Positions 1 to 8,117 of a DNA stretch of 34,731 nt are shown here, in pieces. Both the position numbers and the translations under genes were made by a program. This DNA comes from Verrucomicrobia bacterium UBA1200 (GTDB taxonomy: Bacteria; Verrucomicrobiota; Kiritimatiellia; RFP12; UBA1067): NCBI GenBank assembly GCA_002309765.1, contig DBXY01000063.1, positions 16,066-50,796 on the forward strand. The letters run 5' to 3'. Position 1 is the stretch's first letter. Each line of letters begins with the position of its first letter. The notes below the pieces were generated by a model, which searched no databases, was not told the DNA's origin, and worked only from the letters and a program-made list of their open reading frames with translations.

Positions 1-3000
1 ATCCCCACTCGCGTGGGGAAAAGCTCGTCAAGCGTTGCGTATTTGCTTTTGAAGTGGGAACATCCCCACTCGCGTGGGGAAAAGACGTACTTCTCGTACG
101 CCTCCGGGTCCGCCGGCGGAACATCCCCACTCGCGTGGGGAAAAGCAACACGCCGTGCGCCGAAGTTCCGGCGGACGCGGAACATCCCCACTCGCGTGGG
201 GAAAAGTCGTTGCGGACGGCGAACGGGAGGCGGCCGATCGGAACATCCCCACTCGCGTGGGGAAAAGCAGCTTCTGGCGGGGATCGACTGCGCGACGGAC
301 GGAACATCCCCACTCGCGTGGGGAAAAGCTTATAGGCGAGAGCAAAACTGGCAGCGTGAGCGGAACATCCCCACTCGCGTGGGGAAAAGTTGTTTGCGGA
401 AATGTCAATGGTCCGGTCCTGCGGAACATCCCCACTCGCGTGGGGAAAAGCGCGGCCGCCGGTTGTTAAACGAACAGAAGCTCGGAACATCCCCACTCGC
501 GTGGGGAAAAGTTCTCGTTTCGTTAAAGCCCCCGGCGGGGTGACGGAACATCCCCACTCGCGTGGGGAAAAGGCGTTTAGCACCTGCAAGACGGACGAAG
601 AGTTCGGAACATCCCCACTCGCGTGGGGAAAAGGAGAGCCGCACTTCCGGAACGGCGCACGGAAACGGAACATCCCCACTCGCGTGGGGAAAAGGCGGGA
701 TATCCCGTTTGCGCCGGGAGGGTGGCCGGAACATCCCCACTCGCGTGGGGAAAAGTGGTAAGTCCCGCCCGGCACCCGCCGGGAGGACGGAACATCCCCA
801 CTCGCGTGGGGAAAAGCAAGTAAGTTTATTCTCATGCGAGAGATTAAACGGAACATCCCCACTCGCGTGGGGAAAAGTCCAACCCGCTTGATTTGGAAGA
901 ATTTCGACACGGAACATCCCCACTCGCGTGGGGAAAAGGATCTGCATGTGCTATCTGATGGCGTTGTCCCCGGAACATCCCCACTCGCGTGGGGAAAAGA
1001 AAACCCGCCTTGCGAGATCCGGCTGGTGACGCGGAACATCCCCACTCGCGTGGGGAAAAGCAGACCAAAAATGTTTGTCGGCGGGAAGGCGGCGGAACAT
1101 CCCCACTCGCGTGGGGAAAAGGGAGACGGCGGAGGAGCTTCACGGCAGCGAGGCGGAACATCCCCACTCGCGTGGGGAAAAGCGCCGCATACTGCGACAG
1201 CACGGAAAACCCGCCGGAACATCCCCACTCGCGTGGGGAAAAGCTACGTTTTCCGTGCCGAAGCTGGAGAAGCGGCGGAACATCCCCACTCGCGTGGGGA
1301 AAAGCGAATACCGCCACGGGCATTGCGCTCAAGCCACGGAACATCCCCACTCGCGTGGGGAAAAGCATTGCGGCGTAGGGGATTTCCATCCAACCAAAGG
1401 AACATCCCCACTCGCGTGGGGAAAAGAATGGCACCAAAGTACCCATACCACAAGTAAGCGGAACATCCCCACTCGCGTGGGGAAAAGTGGCGGATACCGC
1501 TCCAGCCTCGCTGGCGGAGAGGAACATCCCCACTCGCGTGGGGAAAAGTTTGCCAAACCATCAGGATATTTTGCAAGGACCGGAACATCCCCACTCGCGT
1601 GGGGAAAAGATAGTGCGGAAAGAGGGGGAAGGGCTTTCGCCCGGAACATCCCCACTCGCGTGGGGAAAAGAACTGCGCCGTGTGTTCCTTCTTGAACGTG
1701 ACCGGAACATCCCCACTCGCGTGGGGAAAAGTACCTGCCAGCGATGTTGAACCACAGGTCTCGCGGAACATCCCCACTCGCGTGGGGAAAAGCTATCGGG
1801 AACGAGCTTGTAATCTCCTCGCAACGGAACATCCCCACTCGCGTGGGGAAAAGGTAATCCCAGTAAAGCTCTGGTATTAGCCGTCCGGAACATCCCCACT
1901 CGCGTGGGGAAAAGGCATTTTAACTCTTCCATCTTGCCGCCTCCGTCGGAACATCCCCACTCGCGTGGGGAAAAGCGCTGGCTTGGAATACCACGAATCC
2001 CCCATGTCGGAACATCCCCACTCGCGTGGGGAAAAGTTCTTCCGCACCGTCTCGATTGCCGCCTGCGCCGGAACATCCCCACTCGCGTGGGGAAAAGGAG
2101 ATATTGCCTGGCTATGCAGGAACAAAGTCCGGAACATCCCCACTCGCGTGGGGAAAAGCGAGGCAAAGGGCACGCCAGTAGAATCAAACACGGAACATCC
2201 CCACTCGCGTGGGGAAAAGTCCGCCGCCAACGCCGCCTGCGCCGCCAACGCCGGAACATCCCCACTCGCGTGGGGAAAAGGGCTCAACAAAGAACGCCAG
2301 CCATTTGGTAAGCGGAACATCCCCACTCGCGTGGGGAAAAGGTCATGGTCCGCGTTGGCTGCCGCATGGACGGCGGAACATCCCCACTCGCGTGGGGAAA
2401 AGCGGCGAATCCATCATCCGGAGCGACCCCCCGGCGGAACATCCCCACTCGCGTGGGGAAAAGTCCTATGATGCACCGTGTCGACGTGTATATGCAGGAA
2501 CATCCCCACTCGCGTGGGGAAAAGAACGGAATCAACCGACCCATAGAAGCAGTGAGCGGAACATCCCCACTCGCGTGGGGAAAAGCTGCACAAATGGCTC
2601 GTTATCGTGCCGCTAAGCGGAACATCCCCACTCGCGTGGGGAAAAGCTAATATGCAGGCTGGTAGTTTGGCTGATTATCGGAACATCCCCACTCGCGTGG
2701 GGAAAAGGACAGACTCATCGGCCGCATTATCATTTGATTCGGAACATCCCCACTCGCGTGGGGAAAAGGTATATCGATCCAAGACCTGCGTTGGGCAGTT
2801 AGGAACATCCCCACTCGCGTGGGGAAAAGACGTTAGCGCGCCTGAATTTGCTCCTGCTAGTCGGAACATCCCCACTCGCGTGGGGAAAAGACCGAAGGTG
2901 TCGGCTAATTCATTATGTCAAACGGAACATCCCCACTCGCGTGGGGAAAAGCTGTTGATGTTGATCTCCAGGTCGCCGGACTGCGGAACATCCCCACTCG

Positions 3001-3073
3001 CGTGGGGAAAAGGCGCTCAACCGCCTGATCGTTAACGCGGACCTCGGAACATCCCCACTCGCGTGGGGAAAAG
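1..3073 (-). CRISPR. Type I-E CRISPR array, 50 complete repeats plus one truncated at the window edge
   Basis: A 28-bp invariant core (for example 57-84 and 3046-3073) recurs with an exact 61-bp period; the first copy (1-23) is cut by the window edge. The base just before the core is C in 45 of 50 copies, so the unit is best read as a 29-bp repeat with 32-bp unique spacers. On the minus strand the repeat runs CTTTTCCCC to GATGTTCCG, the usual I-E form, with a 6-bp stem CCCCAC/GTGGGG closed by a GCGA (GNRA) loop. Cas6e cleavage 3' of that stem would leave an 8-nt handle AUGUUCCG and 61-nt crRNAs. I saw no degenerate repeat and no duplicated spacer. Transcription is inferred to run from the leader at 3074-3164 leftwards, in the same direction as the cas operon. 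The array continues beyond the left edge, so its true length is unknown. Confidence 0.98.
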
Positions 3074-3164
3074 ACTCATTTCTTAAGGGTTTTTCTTATT
3101 TTTTTAGAAAAAATTCGGAAATCCCTTAAGACTCACTATAGTTTACCAAAAAAAATTGGAAACT
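3074..3164 (-). promoter_or_regulatory. CRISPR leader
   Basis: This AT-rich 91 bp separates the newest repeat from the stop codon of the last operon gene. It holds a perfect 9-bp inverted repeat, TCTTAAGGG (3081-3089) and CCCTTAAGA (3123-3131). AAGACTCA is repeated directly at 3071-3078, spanning the leader-repeat junction, and at 3128-3135. On the minus strand a possible crRNA promoter is TTGAAG (3163-3168), 17 nt, TAAACT (3140-3145); TATAGT at 3135-3140 is an alternative -10. The leader role follows from position and repeat orientation. The promoter assignment is weak. Confidence 0.75.
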
Positions 3165-3917
3165 TCAATTGTCAATGATCAATGTGTTTTCAATAGATAA
3201 TTTTAATAATTTTTTTGCCAACACAACCAGCGATAACACATCTTCTTGGTTATACAATAACAATGATTCGAGCGAATCATTTGATTGACGTTTTACATAA
3301 TCATTCCAAAAACATATAGCCGTTTGACCATCGATACATATAGAATTCTTCCTAGAAAAACCAATTTGCTGTTCGATCTTCTTTAAGCCACCTCGGTATC
3401 CATAATGTGCCGCTTCATCCATTAAATCAATTTGGGCGGGAATGGATGTCAAACCAAACGCCCTGCATACAATCGGCGTGTCGAACCGTTTTCCATTGAA
3501 ACTTACAAGTATTTTCGCTTTTGCCCATTCGCCAAGGAAATCCGTCAGATTGTGACCTCGCCAGAACGAGCAAGCCTCACCGTTATGTATTGTCGATATG
3601 CAGGTGATGCATGATGTCGAGTTTGTGCCGTCGGTCTCAATGTCGTAGAATAGGGCATCCGCCCAGTAATCGAATAACGCACGTACCCGATGCCCAGATG
3701 GAAGATGGCTGATCTCCCAGTCCACTAGCCCACACGAACGCGCTAGGGTCCATTCGTTGAACGATTCCCTGATTCGATTGGCATGATTGGGCGAGAAATA
3801 CAAGTCGGCATTTTCGGACAGTTGCCGACAAGAGGTAATTCCTACATGCCGAAGTCTAATTTCAGCTTCGGGGGAAATGCCTTTCAATAGACATAAAGAT
3901 TGTTCCAAAAGCGTCAA
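3165..3917 (-). CDS. YprB-like DEDD (RNase H-fold) 3'-5' exonuclease linked to cas2
   Basis: A 250-residue protein matching the YprB/RNase_H_2 type of DEDD exonuclease. The visible motifs are YDIET (D92, E94), SFNGKRFDTP (D146), IDLMDEAAHYGYRGGLKKIE, and YNQEDVLSL (D226), which together supply the acidic metal-binding residues. About 85 residues precede the nuclease core. The likely start is TTG at 3917, one base after the cas2 stop, so translation is probably coupled to cas2; no strong Shine-Dalgarno is visible. Some I-E systems carry a DnaQ-type exonuclease fused to Cas2, and such enzymes trim prespacers before integration. Here a different branch of the RNase H fold is a separate gene beside cas2 and the leader. 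A role in adaptation is inferred from position only. The gene looks more AT-rich than the other cas genes. Confidence 0.85.
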   Translation of the reverse strand: MTLLEQSLCLLKGISPEAEIRLRHVGITSCRQLSENADLYFSPNHANRIRESFNEWTLARSCGLVDWEISHLPSGHRVRALFDYWADALFYDIETDGTNSTSCITCISTIHNGEACSFWRGHNLTDFLGEWAKAKILVSFNGKRFDTPIVCRAFGLTSIPAQIDLMDEAAHYGYRGGLKKIEQQIGFSRKNSICIDGQTAICFWNDYVKRQSNDSLESLLLYNQEDVLSLVVLAKKLLKLSIENTLIIDN

Positions 3918-3918
3918 C

Positions 3919-4218
3919 TTACCTAATCCTTTCTAGAACATCTTTTGGATTCTCAAGGATTAATGCCAATCCGCTTTTCCTGACAATACTTCGGTCTGTA
4001 TCCCCATACGAAAGAATCGTAAAACCTTGCGAATTCTTCTCGTCAAAGATGACCAACATTGCGAGCCCTGGCGCATTTCGCCGTATGTAATCGAGTGTCT
4101 TTTCTCGTGTGCGTGAATTGACGCTCCCAACAAACACGTTTGGCTTAGGTTCGATGAACCATCGCCGAAGGAGTCCGCGTGCGGATGGGGGAATATCGTT
4201 TGCGAAAATGACAGTCAT
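3919..4218 (-). CDS. cas2: CRISPR-associated Cas2, type I-E
   Basis: A 99-residue protein of the I-E (CT1978-type) Cas2 family. Its start, MTVIFANDIPPSARGLLRRW, the following FVGSVNSRTREK and the late GDTDRSIV stretch are typical. Cas2 is the dimeric scaffold of the Cas1-Cas2 integrase that inserts new spacers at the leader end of the array. There is no C-terminal DnaQ extension of the kind found in some I-E Cas2 proteins; a separate nuclease gene follows instead. The start ATG overlaps the cas1 stop by 4 bp (ATGA), which implies translational coupling. Confidence 0.95.
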   Translation of the reverse strand: MTVIFANDIPPSARGLLRRWFIEPKPNVFVGSVNSRTREKTLDYIRRNAPGLAMLVIFDEKNSQGFTILSYGDTDRSIVRKSGLALILENPKDVLERIR

Positions 4219-5054
4219 GGTTTAGACACCAGTTTTTCTATGTCAATCGGCATTTGGAAAAGGATCTTTTCACGCTCAACATAAAACTTGAGTCGTGCGA
4301 TTACATCGTCCTCATTTGCATTAGCGTTAATGCTGAGTGTTTCGAATGCGGCAGGCAACGTTGTGATGGGTTTGTAGATGTCCGCGATGTCATAAACAAA
4401 TGACAACATTCCTGCTGTATGGATAAATCCCAGTTGCGGCAAATATCCCATTGAGGTCACAACGGCCGTCGTTAAGGCGTAAAGGGCGGCATTGGCAGCT
4501 GAAACCGCTCGGTTGATTCCGTCGGCAAGATCCCAATTCGATGTGTCGTAATTTCGGCCTTTCCATGAGACACCATATTTGAGCCCCATCTCATGATAGA
4601 GCCGCTTGACGCGCCGACCTTCGAATCCCCGTAACTCTTTGACGGAATACTTTGAAACATCGACATCCGTGAAGCGCATAGCGAACATCTTCCGCGCCAC
4701 CGCGTCCCGCGTCCGTGATATGCTCGCAAGTTCCGCTTGTATGCGCGCCCGCTCGTTGTCATGGGACGTGGCGGCACCTGTTGCAAAAAAGTGCATCCCG
4801 TCTGCACCGATCCAGCAGACTGGCGTATCGCAGACGGCGCATGCTTTCATGGCGGCATGGGTGACGGTCGTGCCGGGTCCGAGCATCAACGCCGAAAGCG
4901 TTGCGACGGGAATCCGCATGACCGTCCTGTCCGCCCCGATCCATTTCACGGAAGAATCATCCACCTCGATTCTTCCGTGCTCTAGATAGAGCGGTGTCCA
5001 CCGCTCGCGTACGGGCGGAATGGTTTCCAACGGAGGCTTCTCGAAAATCGGCAA
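4215..5054 (-). CDS. cas1: CRISPR-associated endonuclease Cas1, type I-E
   Basis: The 279-residue integrase subunit that, with Cas2, processes prespacers and joins them to the first repeat. The metal-binding residues are present: E145 in GFEGRR, H212 in GFIHTAG and D225 in DIADIYK. They line up with E141, H208 and D221 of the E. coli enzyme at a constant offset of four, so the enzyme looks intact. The start directly abuts the cas5e stop and the stop overlaps the cas2 start, so the gene sits inside one continuous operon. The length is close to the usual I-E size of about 280-305 residues. Confidence 0.97.
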   Translation of the reverse strand: MPIFEKPPLETIPPVRERWTPLYLEHGRIEVDDSSVKWIGADRTVMRIPVATLSALMLGPGTTVTHAAMKACAVCDTPVCWIGADGMHFFATGAATSHDNERARIQAELASISRTRDAVARKMFAMRFTDVDVSKYSVKELRGFEGRRVKRLYHEMGLKYGVSWKGRNYDTSNWDLADGINRAVSAANAALYALTTAVVTSMGYLPQLGFIHTAGMLSFVYDIADIYKPITTLPAAFETLSINANANEDDVIARLKFYVEREKILFQMPIDIEKLVSKP

Positions 5055-5786
5055 TTACTTCTCCTTTTCAGTTTCGTTGATTTCTCGCCGAATCCGCCGC
5101 GCGTTAAACTCCCGCTTCCCGAAGGAAACGGGAACATCAAGCAATATTTCCTCTTCTTCGCCCACAGACGCCTCCAAAACGGAAATTTTCACATCTGTGG
5201 AGTCATCGTCCGCAACTTTCCCGCCACTGCGTTCCAGCGAGGCACGAAGACGCATCGCAAGGGCTTCCCGTGCGTTGTCTTCTGAATCGAATACGCCCGC
5301 GAGAATCGGTTCCGTCGGGATACAACTTTTTCTGCCGAGCCAGACACCCCAGACGGGATCGGTGAGACCCGCTGCCATCTCATCGACTAGCGTATCATCA
5401 CCCGAAAGGATCGCACCAAAAACGGAATCCGTCAAGTAGTCTCGGTGCGTCAGATCCGTTCCCCTCGGCTTTCCATCGGCAGTTGTCGGAATCATCCTCC
5501 GCTGCCATGGATCGTCCTTGTCATAGCGGGCACCGACCGTATGGTAATCGGTCATGCGGTCGCCGCGCTGGAAGACGAGGGCTATCATTGAAAGCTTCGT
5601 TGCGCGGGAAAGCCATTCGCGGTCACGCTCCTCGTCGTTCTTATCGACGCCGCAGGCGGCCGCGAGCAGACCAAGCAAACCGCTTCGCGTGGGTGCGTCG
5701 AGTGTTCCGCGGTCGCCAAACTTGCTTGATGCGCCCCAGCTTTGTAATGGTGCTCGCAAGTAGAGTGCCAGATGCTTCATCGGCAT
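5055..5786 (-). CDS. cas5e: Cascade subunit Cas5e (CasD)
   Basis: A 243-residue RAMP-fold protein. The N-terminus, with LYLRAPLQSWG followed by PTRSGLLGLLAAACGV, is the Cas5e signature. Cas5e caps the 5' handle of the crRNA and contacts Cse1 in the Cascade surveillance complex. The second Met (MKHLALYL) is an equally good start two codons later. Only five bases separate it from the upstream cas7e stop, and its own stop directly abuts the cas1 start, consistent with one polycistronic mRNA. Later residues (RDYLTDSVFGAIL, DPVWGVWLGRKSC) are also family-typical. No damage is visible. Confidence 0.96.
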   Translation of the reverse strand: MPMKHLALYLRAPLQSWGASSKFGDRGTLDAPTRSGLLGLLAAACGVDKNDEERDREWLSRATKLSMIALVFQRGDRMTDYHTVGARYDKDDPWQRRMIPTTADGKPRGTDLTHRDYLTDSVFGAILSGDDTLVDEMAAGLTDPVWGVWLGRKSCIPTEPILAGVFDSEDNAREALAMRLRASLERSGGKVADDDSTDVKISVLEASVGEEEEILLDVPVSFGKREFNARRIRREINETEKEK

Positions 5787-5791
5787 CCCTC

Positions 5792-6925
5792 CTAGACGAT
5801 GTCCGCGAGAAGTTCATTGATAAGGTCAATTAGCGATTTCGTTCCCTCCTTGCCTTTCTCAATTTCACACTTGACCCCACTGTCGATGCCGAACGCGGCC
5901 TTGAGATCCTCCCATTCCTTTTTAAGCGCGGCAATCGAGGGTGCGACATATCCTTCGCCCCGTTTTGCGGCGACCGGCTTCTCGAAGGCGTTGGCGAGCG
6001 AAAGCGGTTGTCCCTCGCGCTTCACTGCGAGGACGTAGGACGGTAACCCCTGCCCGAACATTGAGTTCTTGCGCGCGGCGGGAACCGCGAGGATTGTGGC
6101 CTTGATGAAGTTCTCCAAGACGGCCTTGATCTGCGCCTGGTCGAAGAGGTTACTTTTCTTGAGCAGATCAAGATTGATCCCAATATAGCGGTAATAGCAA
6201 GCAGAGTTGTATTCGATGTCACCGAGTTGGCCCGCTCCTGCATCATCGGAATTGTCGGCGTTCTTCTTCTCGTCATCCACAGCGCTAAAGAAGTCTAATT
6301 CACTACGGACTGCATGTGTGGAAAGGGCGTGGCTGAAGAGTGCCGCCCCTTCGACGGTTTGAGAGGCGTCATCGGCAACCATGCGTCCGAAGAACGCGAT
6401 ATCGGCGGCATCAGACACTTTTTCGCTAAATGCTTTGAGAAGGTCTTTGGTGGCCTTTTCTGCATCTTTTAAGCCCTTCTTCTTTTTCTTATCATCGTCA
6501 GAAAGAATACTATCAACAATTACCGAAGATAATTTTCGATCTCCGTCCGTAACAAGTGGACGGATGACATTCTTGAGTGATTCAGGAGAGAAAAAGAATA
6601 AGGTTTTGATTGTGTCTTGCTTTTTTTCGTCCCGATTCATGGCGGTCAAAATGATTTCTTTGACAGCGGCAGTCATCTTTTCATCCGCACCGAGTTCCGT
6701 TGCCGCTTTCTCAATTGCAGGGCCGAGAATCTTGCTCCGGCTCGCACCGAAAAGTTCGGGTTTCATTTCGTGTGCAAGTTCTCGTACGGCTCGCTTCCAG
6801 CACTGGCTGGAGATGCGGGCACGTTCGACACCTCCAAACCGAGCCGATTTCGGGGCACCGAGGTCATCGCGGTTGAGACAGGTTACGGGGAAGGACTGCA
6901 GGATATGCAATTCAATGAGGTTCAT
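5792..6925 (-). CDS. cas7e: Cascade backbone subunit Cas7e (Cse4/CasC)
   Basis: A 377-residue backbone protein; six copies normally coat the spacer part of the crRNA in type I-E Cascade. The start (LIELHILQSFPVTCLNRDDLGAPKSA) and the following GVERARISSQCWKRAVRE are strongly conserved in Cas7e, as is the later GDIEYNSACYYRYIGINL. The protein is slightly longer than E. coli Cas7 (about 363 residues), with lysine-rich (KKKKKGLKDAEKATKD) and acidic (DDEKKNADNSDD) insertions. In this operon cas7e lies downstream of cas6e, unlike the E. coli order, where cas6e follows cas5e. A 23-bp gap separates it from cas6e. Confidence 0.97.
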   Translation of the reverse strand: MNLIELHILQSFPVTCLNRDDLGAPKSARFGGVERARISSQCWKRAVRELAHEMKPELFGASRSKILGPAIEKAATELGADEKMTAAVKEIILTAMNRDEKKQDTIKTLFFFSPESLKNVIRPLVTDGDRKLSSVIVDSILSDDDKKKKKGLKDAEKATKDLLKAFSEKVSDAADIAFFGRMVADDASQTVEGAALFSHALSTHAVRSELDFFSAVDDEKKNADNSDDAGAGQLGDIEYNSACYYRYIGINLDLLKKSNLFDQAQIKAVLENFIKATILAVPAARKNSMFGQGLPSYVLAVKREGQPLSLANAFEKPVAAKRGEGYVAPSIAALKKEWEDLKAAFGIDSGVKCEIEKGKEGTKSLIDLINELLADIV

Positions 6926-6948
6926 GATGATTTCCTTGTTGGTTAGGG

Positions 6949-7542
6949 TTAGAGTTGAATGGGTTGAAGAAGAAGAAGTCCAAAACCAAAACCTTTGGCT
7001 GGACCGATTCCGGTATCGAATGCGGCACGAAAGGCGGCTTCATCGTTGACGATAAGTACGCCAGACGCATCGACAGAATAAATAGTTCCCAGATGCTGCT
7101 CGTTCCCCTTGCGGAATTGGAGCCTTCGAGGAGCAGTTGTCTCAAGACTTAGTACCTCGCATCCGGCATCAGAGAACTTGCGCATAAACCATTCGCGAAT
7201 CTTTTCTTCGTCAAAGATCGCTAGACGTCTATGGTCTGCCGCACGGCGAAACGTCGGGTTCGCACGAAGTTGAAAGCGATAGGTGCCATGTCCGAGAAAC
7301 GAGGACGAGACTTCTGTTGTTTTCCAAGTTACCTCGTTACCATTGTCAGGAATGCGTTCAGAGAGTAAAAGAATGCGGAGGGTATGGTCCAAAACATCAA
7401 AACGAAAGAGAAAGTCTCGTTTCGTATCGGGGGCGTCTGGTAAAGTGTCCCAAATCCACTGGTGTAATTTGTAGGGGTCACCTAGACCCTGTTTTAGTGC
7501 CCACAACCACCGGAGTTCGGTCTGGCTAAGAAAAGTTTTCAT
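6949..7542 (-). CDS. cas6e: crRNA-processing endoribonuclease Cas6e (CasE)
   Basis: A 197-residue double-ferredoxin RNase that cleaves the repeat 3' of its hairpin and stays on the crRNA 3' end within Cascade. The N-terminal block DPYKLHQWIW supplies Y24 and H27, with the same spacing as Tyr23/His26 of the T. thermophilus enzyme. The C-terminal Gly-rich loop GIGPAKGFGFGLLLL is the RNA-binding signature. The start codon overlaps the cse2 stop by 4 bp (ATGA). GGGGAG lies about 10 nt upstream. The gene is placed between cse2 and cas7e, a permuted order relative to E. coli. It probably recognises the CCCCAC/GTGGGG stem of the adjacent array. Confidence 0.95.
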   Translation of the reverse strand: MKTFLSQTELRWLWALKQGLGDPYKLHQWIWDTLPDAPDTKRDFLFRFDVLDHTLRILLLSERIPDNGNEVTWKTTEVSSSFLGHGTYRFQLRANPTFRRAADHRRLAIFDEEKIREWFMRKFSDAGCEVLSLETTAPRRLQFRKGNEQHLGTIYSVDASGVLIVNDEAAFRAAFDTGIGPAKGFGFGLLLLQPIQL

Positions 7543-8117
7543 GTAAGTATCTCCCCTTCAGAAGATGACATTTCTTTCGGTTCGAATACTCGATAATACT
7601 GTTTTGCCCATTTGAGCCGCGTTTCTTCGCGCTTGTTTGGCTCGTTCCATGTCCAAAGGTCCCAGAAGAGTGTAGACAGATTGACGGGAATACTCTTCGC
7701 CTTTGCGGCTCGTCCGATACCGGCAACCATTTCGCAGAGTGAATCGGTGTCGGTACAGGAAAGGAATCTCCGGAATTTCGGTTCGAAAGATTTGAGCGCT
7801 TTCGATTCATCGCCTTCGCCGGAACCCTTGGCTAAAGAACGCATCGTAGTTCCGAGATTACTCCACGGCTCGGTTGTGGATAGCCCTTCAGGAAGCAACA
7901 TTGCCGCAAGGCCGCCGATTGTACACCAGATGATGCGATGCGCAGCGTCCGTATCGAAGTCGGCACAATATGGAATCAGATGTTCCCATGCTTGGTCTTG
8001 TGTCGTTTGACTGAGTCCGCGGCGGAGCTCTGCGAGGTAACCGCGGTCATCTTTCGCGACCGCCTGTATAACCTTCCCAAGGAATCGGTTGATCGGGTAG
8101 TCATTTTTTTCGTTCAT
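7539..8117 (-). CDS. cse2: Cascade small subunit Cse2 (CasB), internal in-frame start
   Basis: The last 192 codons of the rhuM::cse2 frame form a full-length Cse2, the all-helical small subunit present twice in Cascade that stabilises the displaced DNA strand. It begins MNEKNDYPINRFLGKVIQ and continues AELRRGLSQTTQDQAWEHLIP; the C-terminal half includes FRRFLSCTDTDSLCEMVAGIGR and the final LFWDLWTWN. A strong Shine-Dalgarno (AAAGGAG, 8123-8129 on the minus strand) lies 5 nt before ATG 8117. Independent initiation is therefore likely, which would give normal Cse2 whether or not the RhuM fusion is made. The stop overlaps the cas6e start. Confidence 0.92.
   Translation of the reverse strand: MNEKNDYPINRFLGKVIQAVAKDDRGYLAELRRGLSQTTQDQAWEHLIPYCADFDTDAAHRIIWCTIGGLAAMLLPEGLSTTEPWSNLGTTMRSLAKGSGEGDESKALKSFEPKFRRFLSCTDTDSLCEMVAGIGRAAKAKSIPVNLSTLFWDLWTWNEPNKREETRLKWAKQYYRVFEPKEMSSSEGEILT

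Noticed and set aside
2220..2252. Spacer rich in GCCGCC units as a possible self-targeting spacer
   Set aside because: The low-complexity resemblance to GC-rich coding DNA is not a match; I found no full-length identity by eye in this window.
13..3035. Many overlapping open frames of 60-235 codons on both strands within the array
   Set aside because: The 61-bp period shifts frame by one each unit and the repeat is stop-free in the frames concerned, giving recurring NIPTRVGK, EHPHSRGEK and GTSPLAWGK peptides. These are artefacts of the CRISPR repeats.
3124..3141. Partial match to a phage T7 promoter (GACTCACTATAG)
   Set aside because: Only about 14 of 18 positions match, it points antisense into the nuclease gene, and no T7-like polymerase is present. 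Probably chance.
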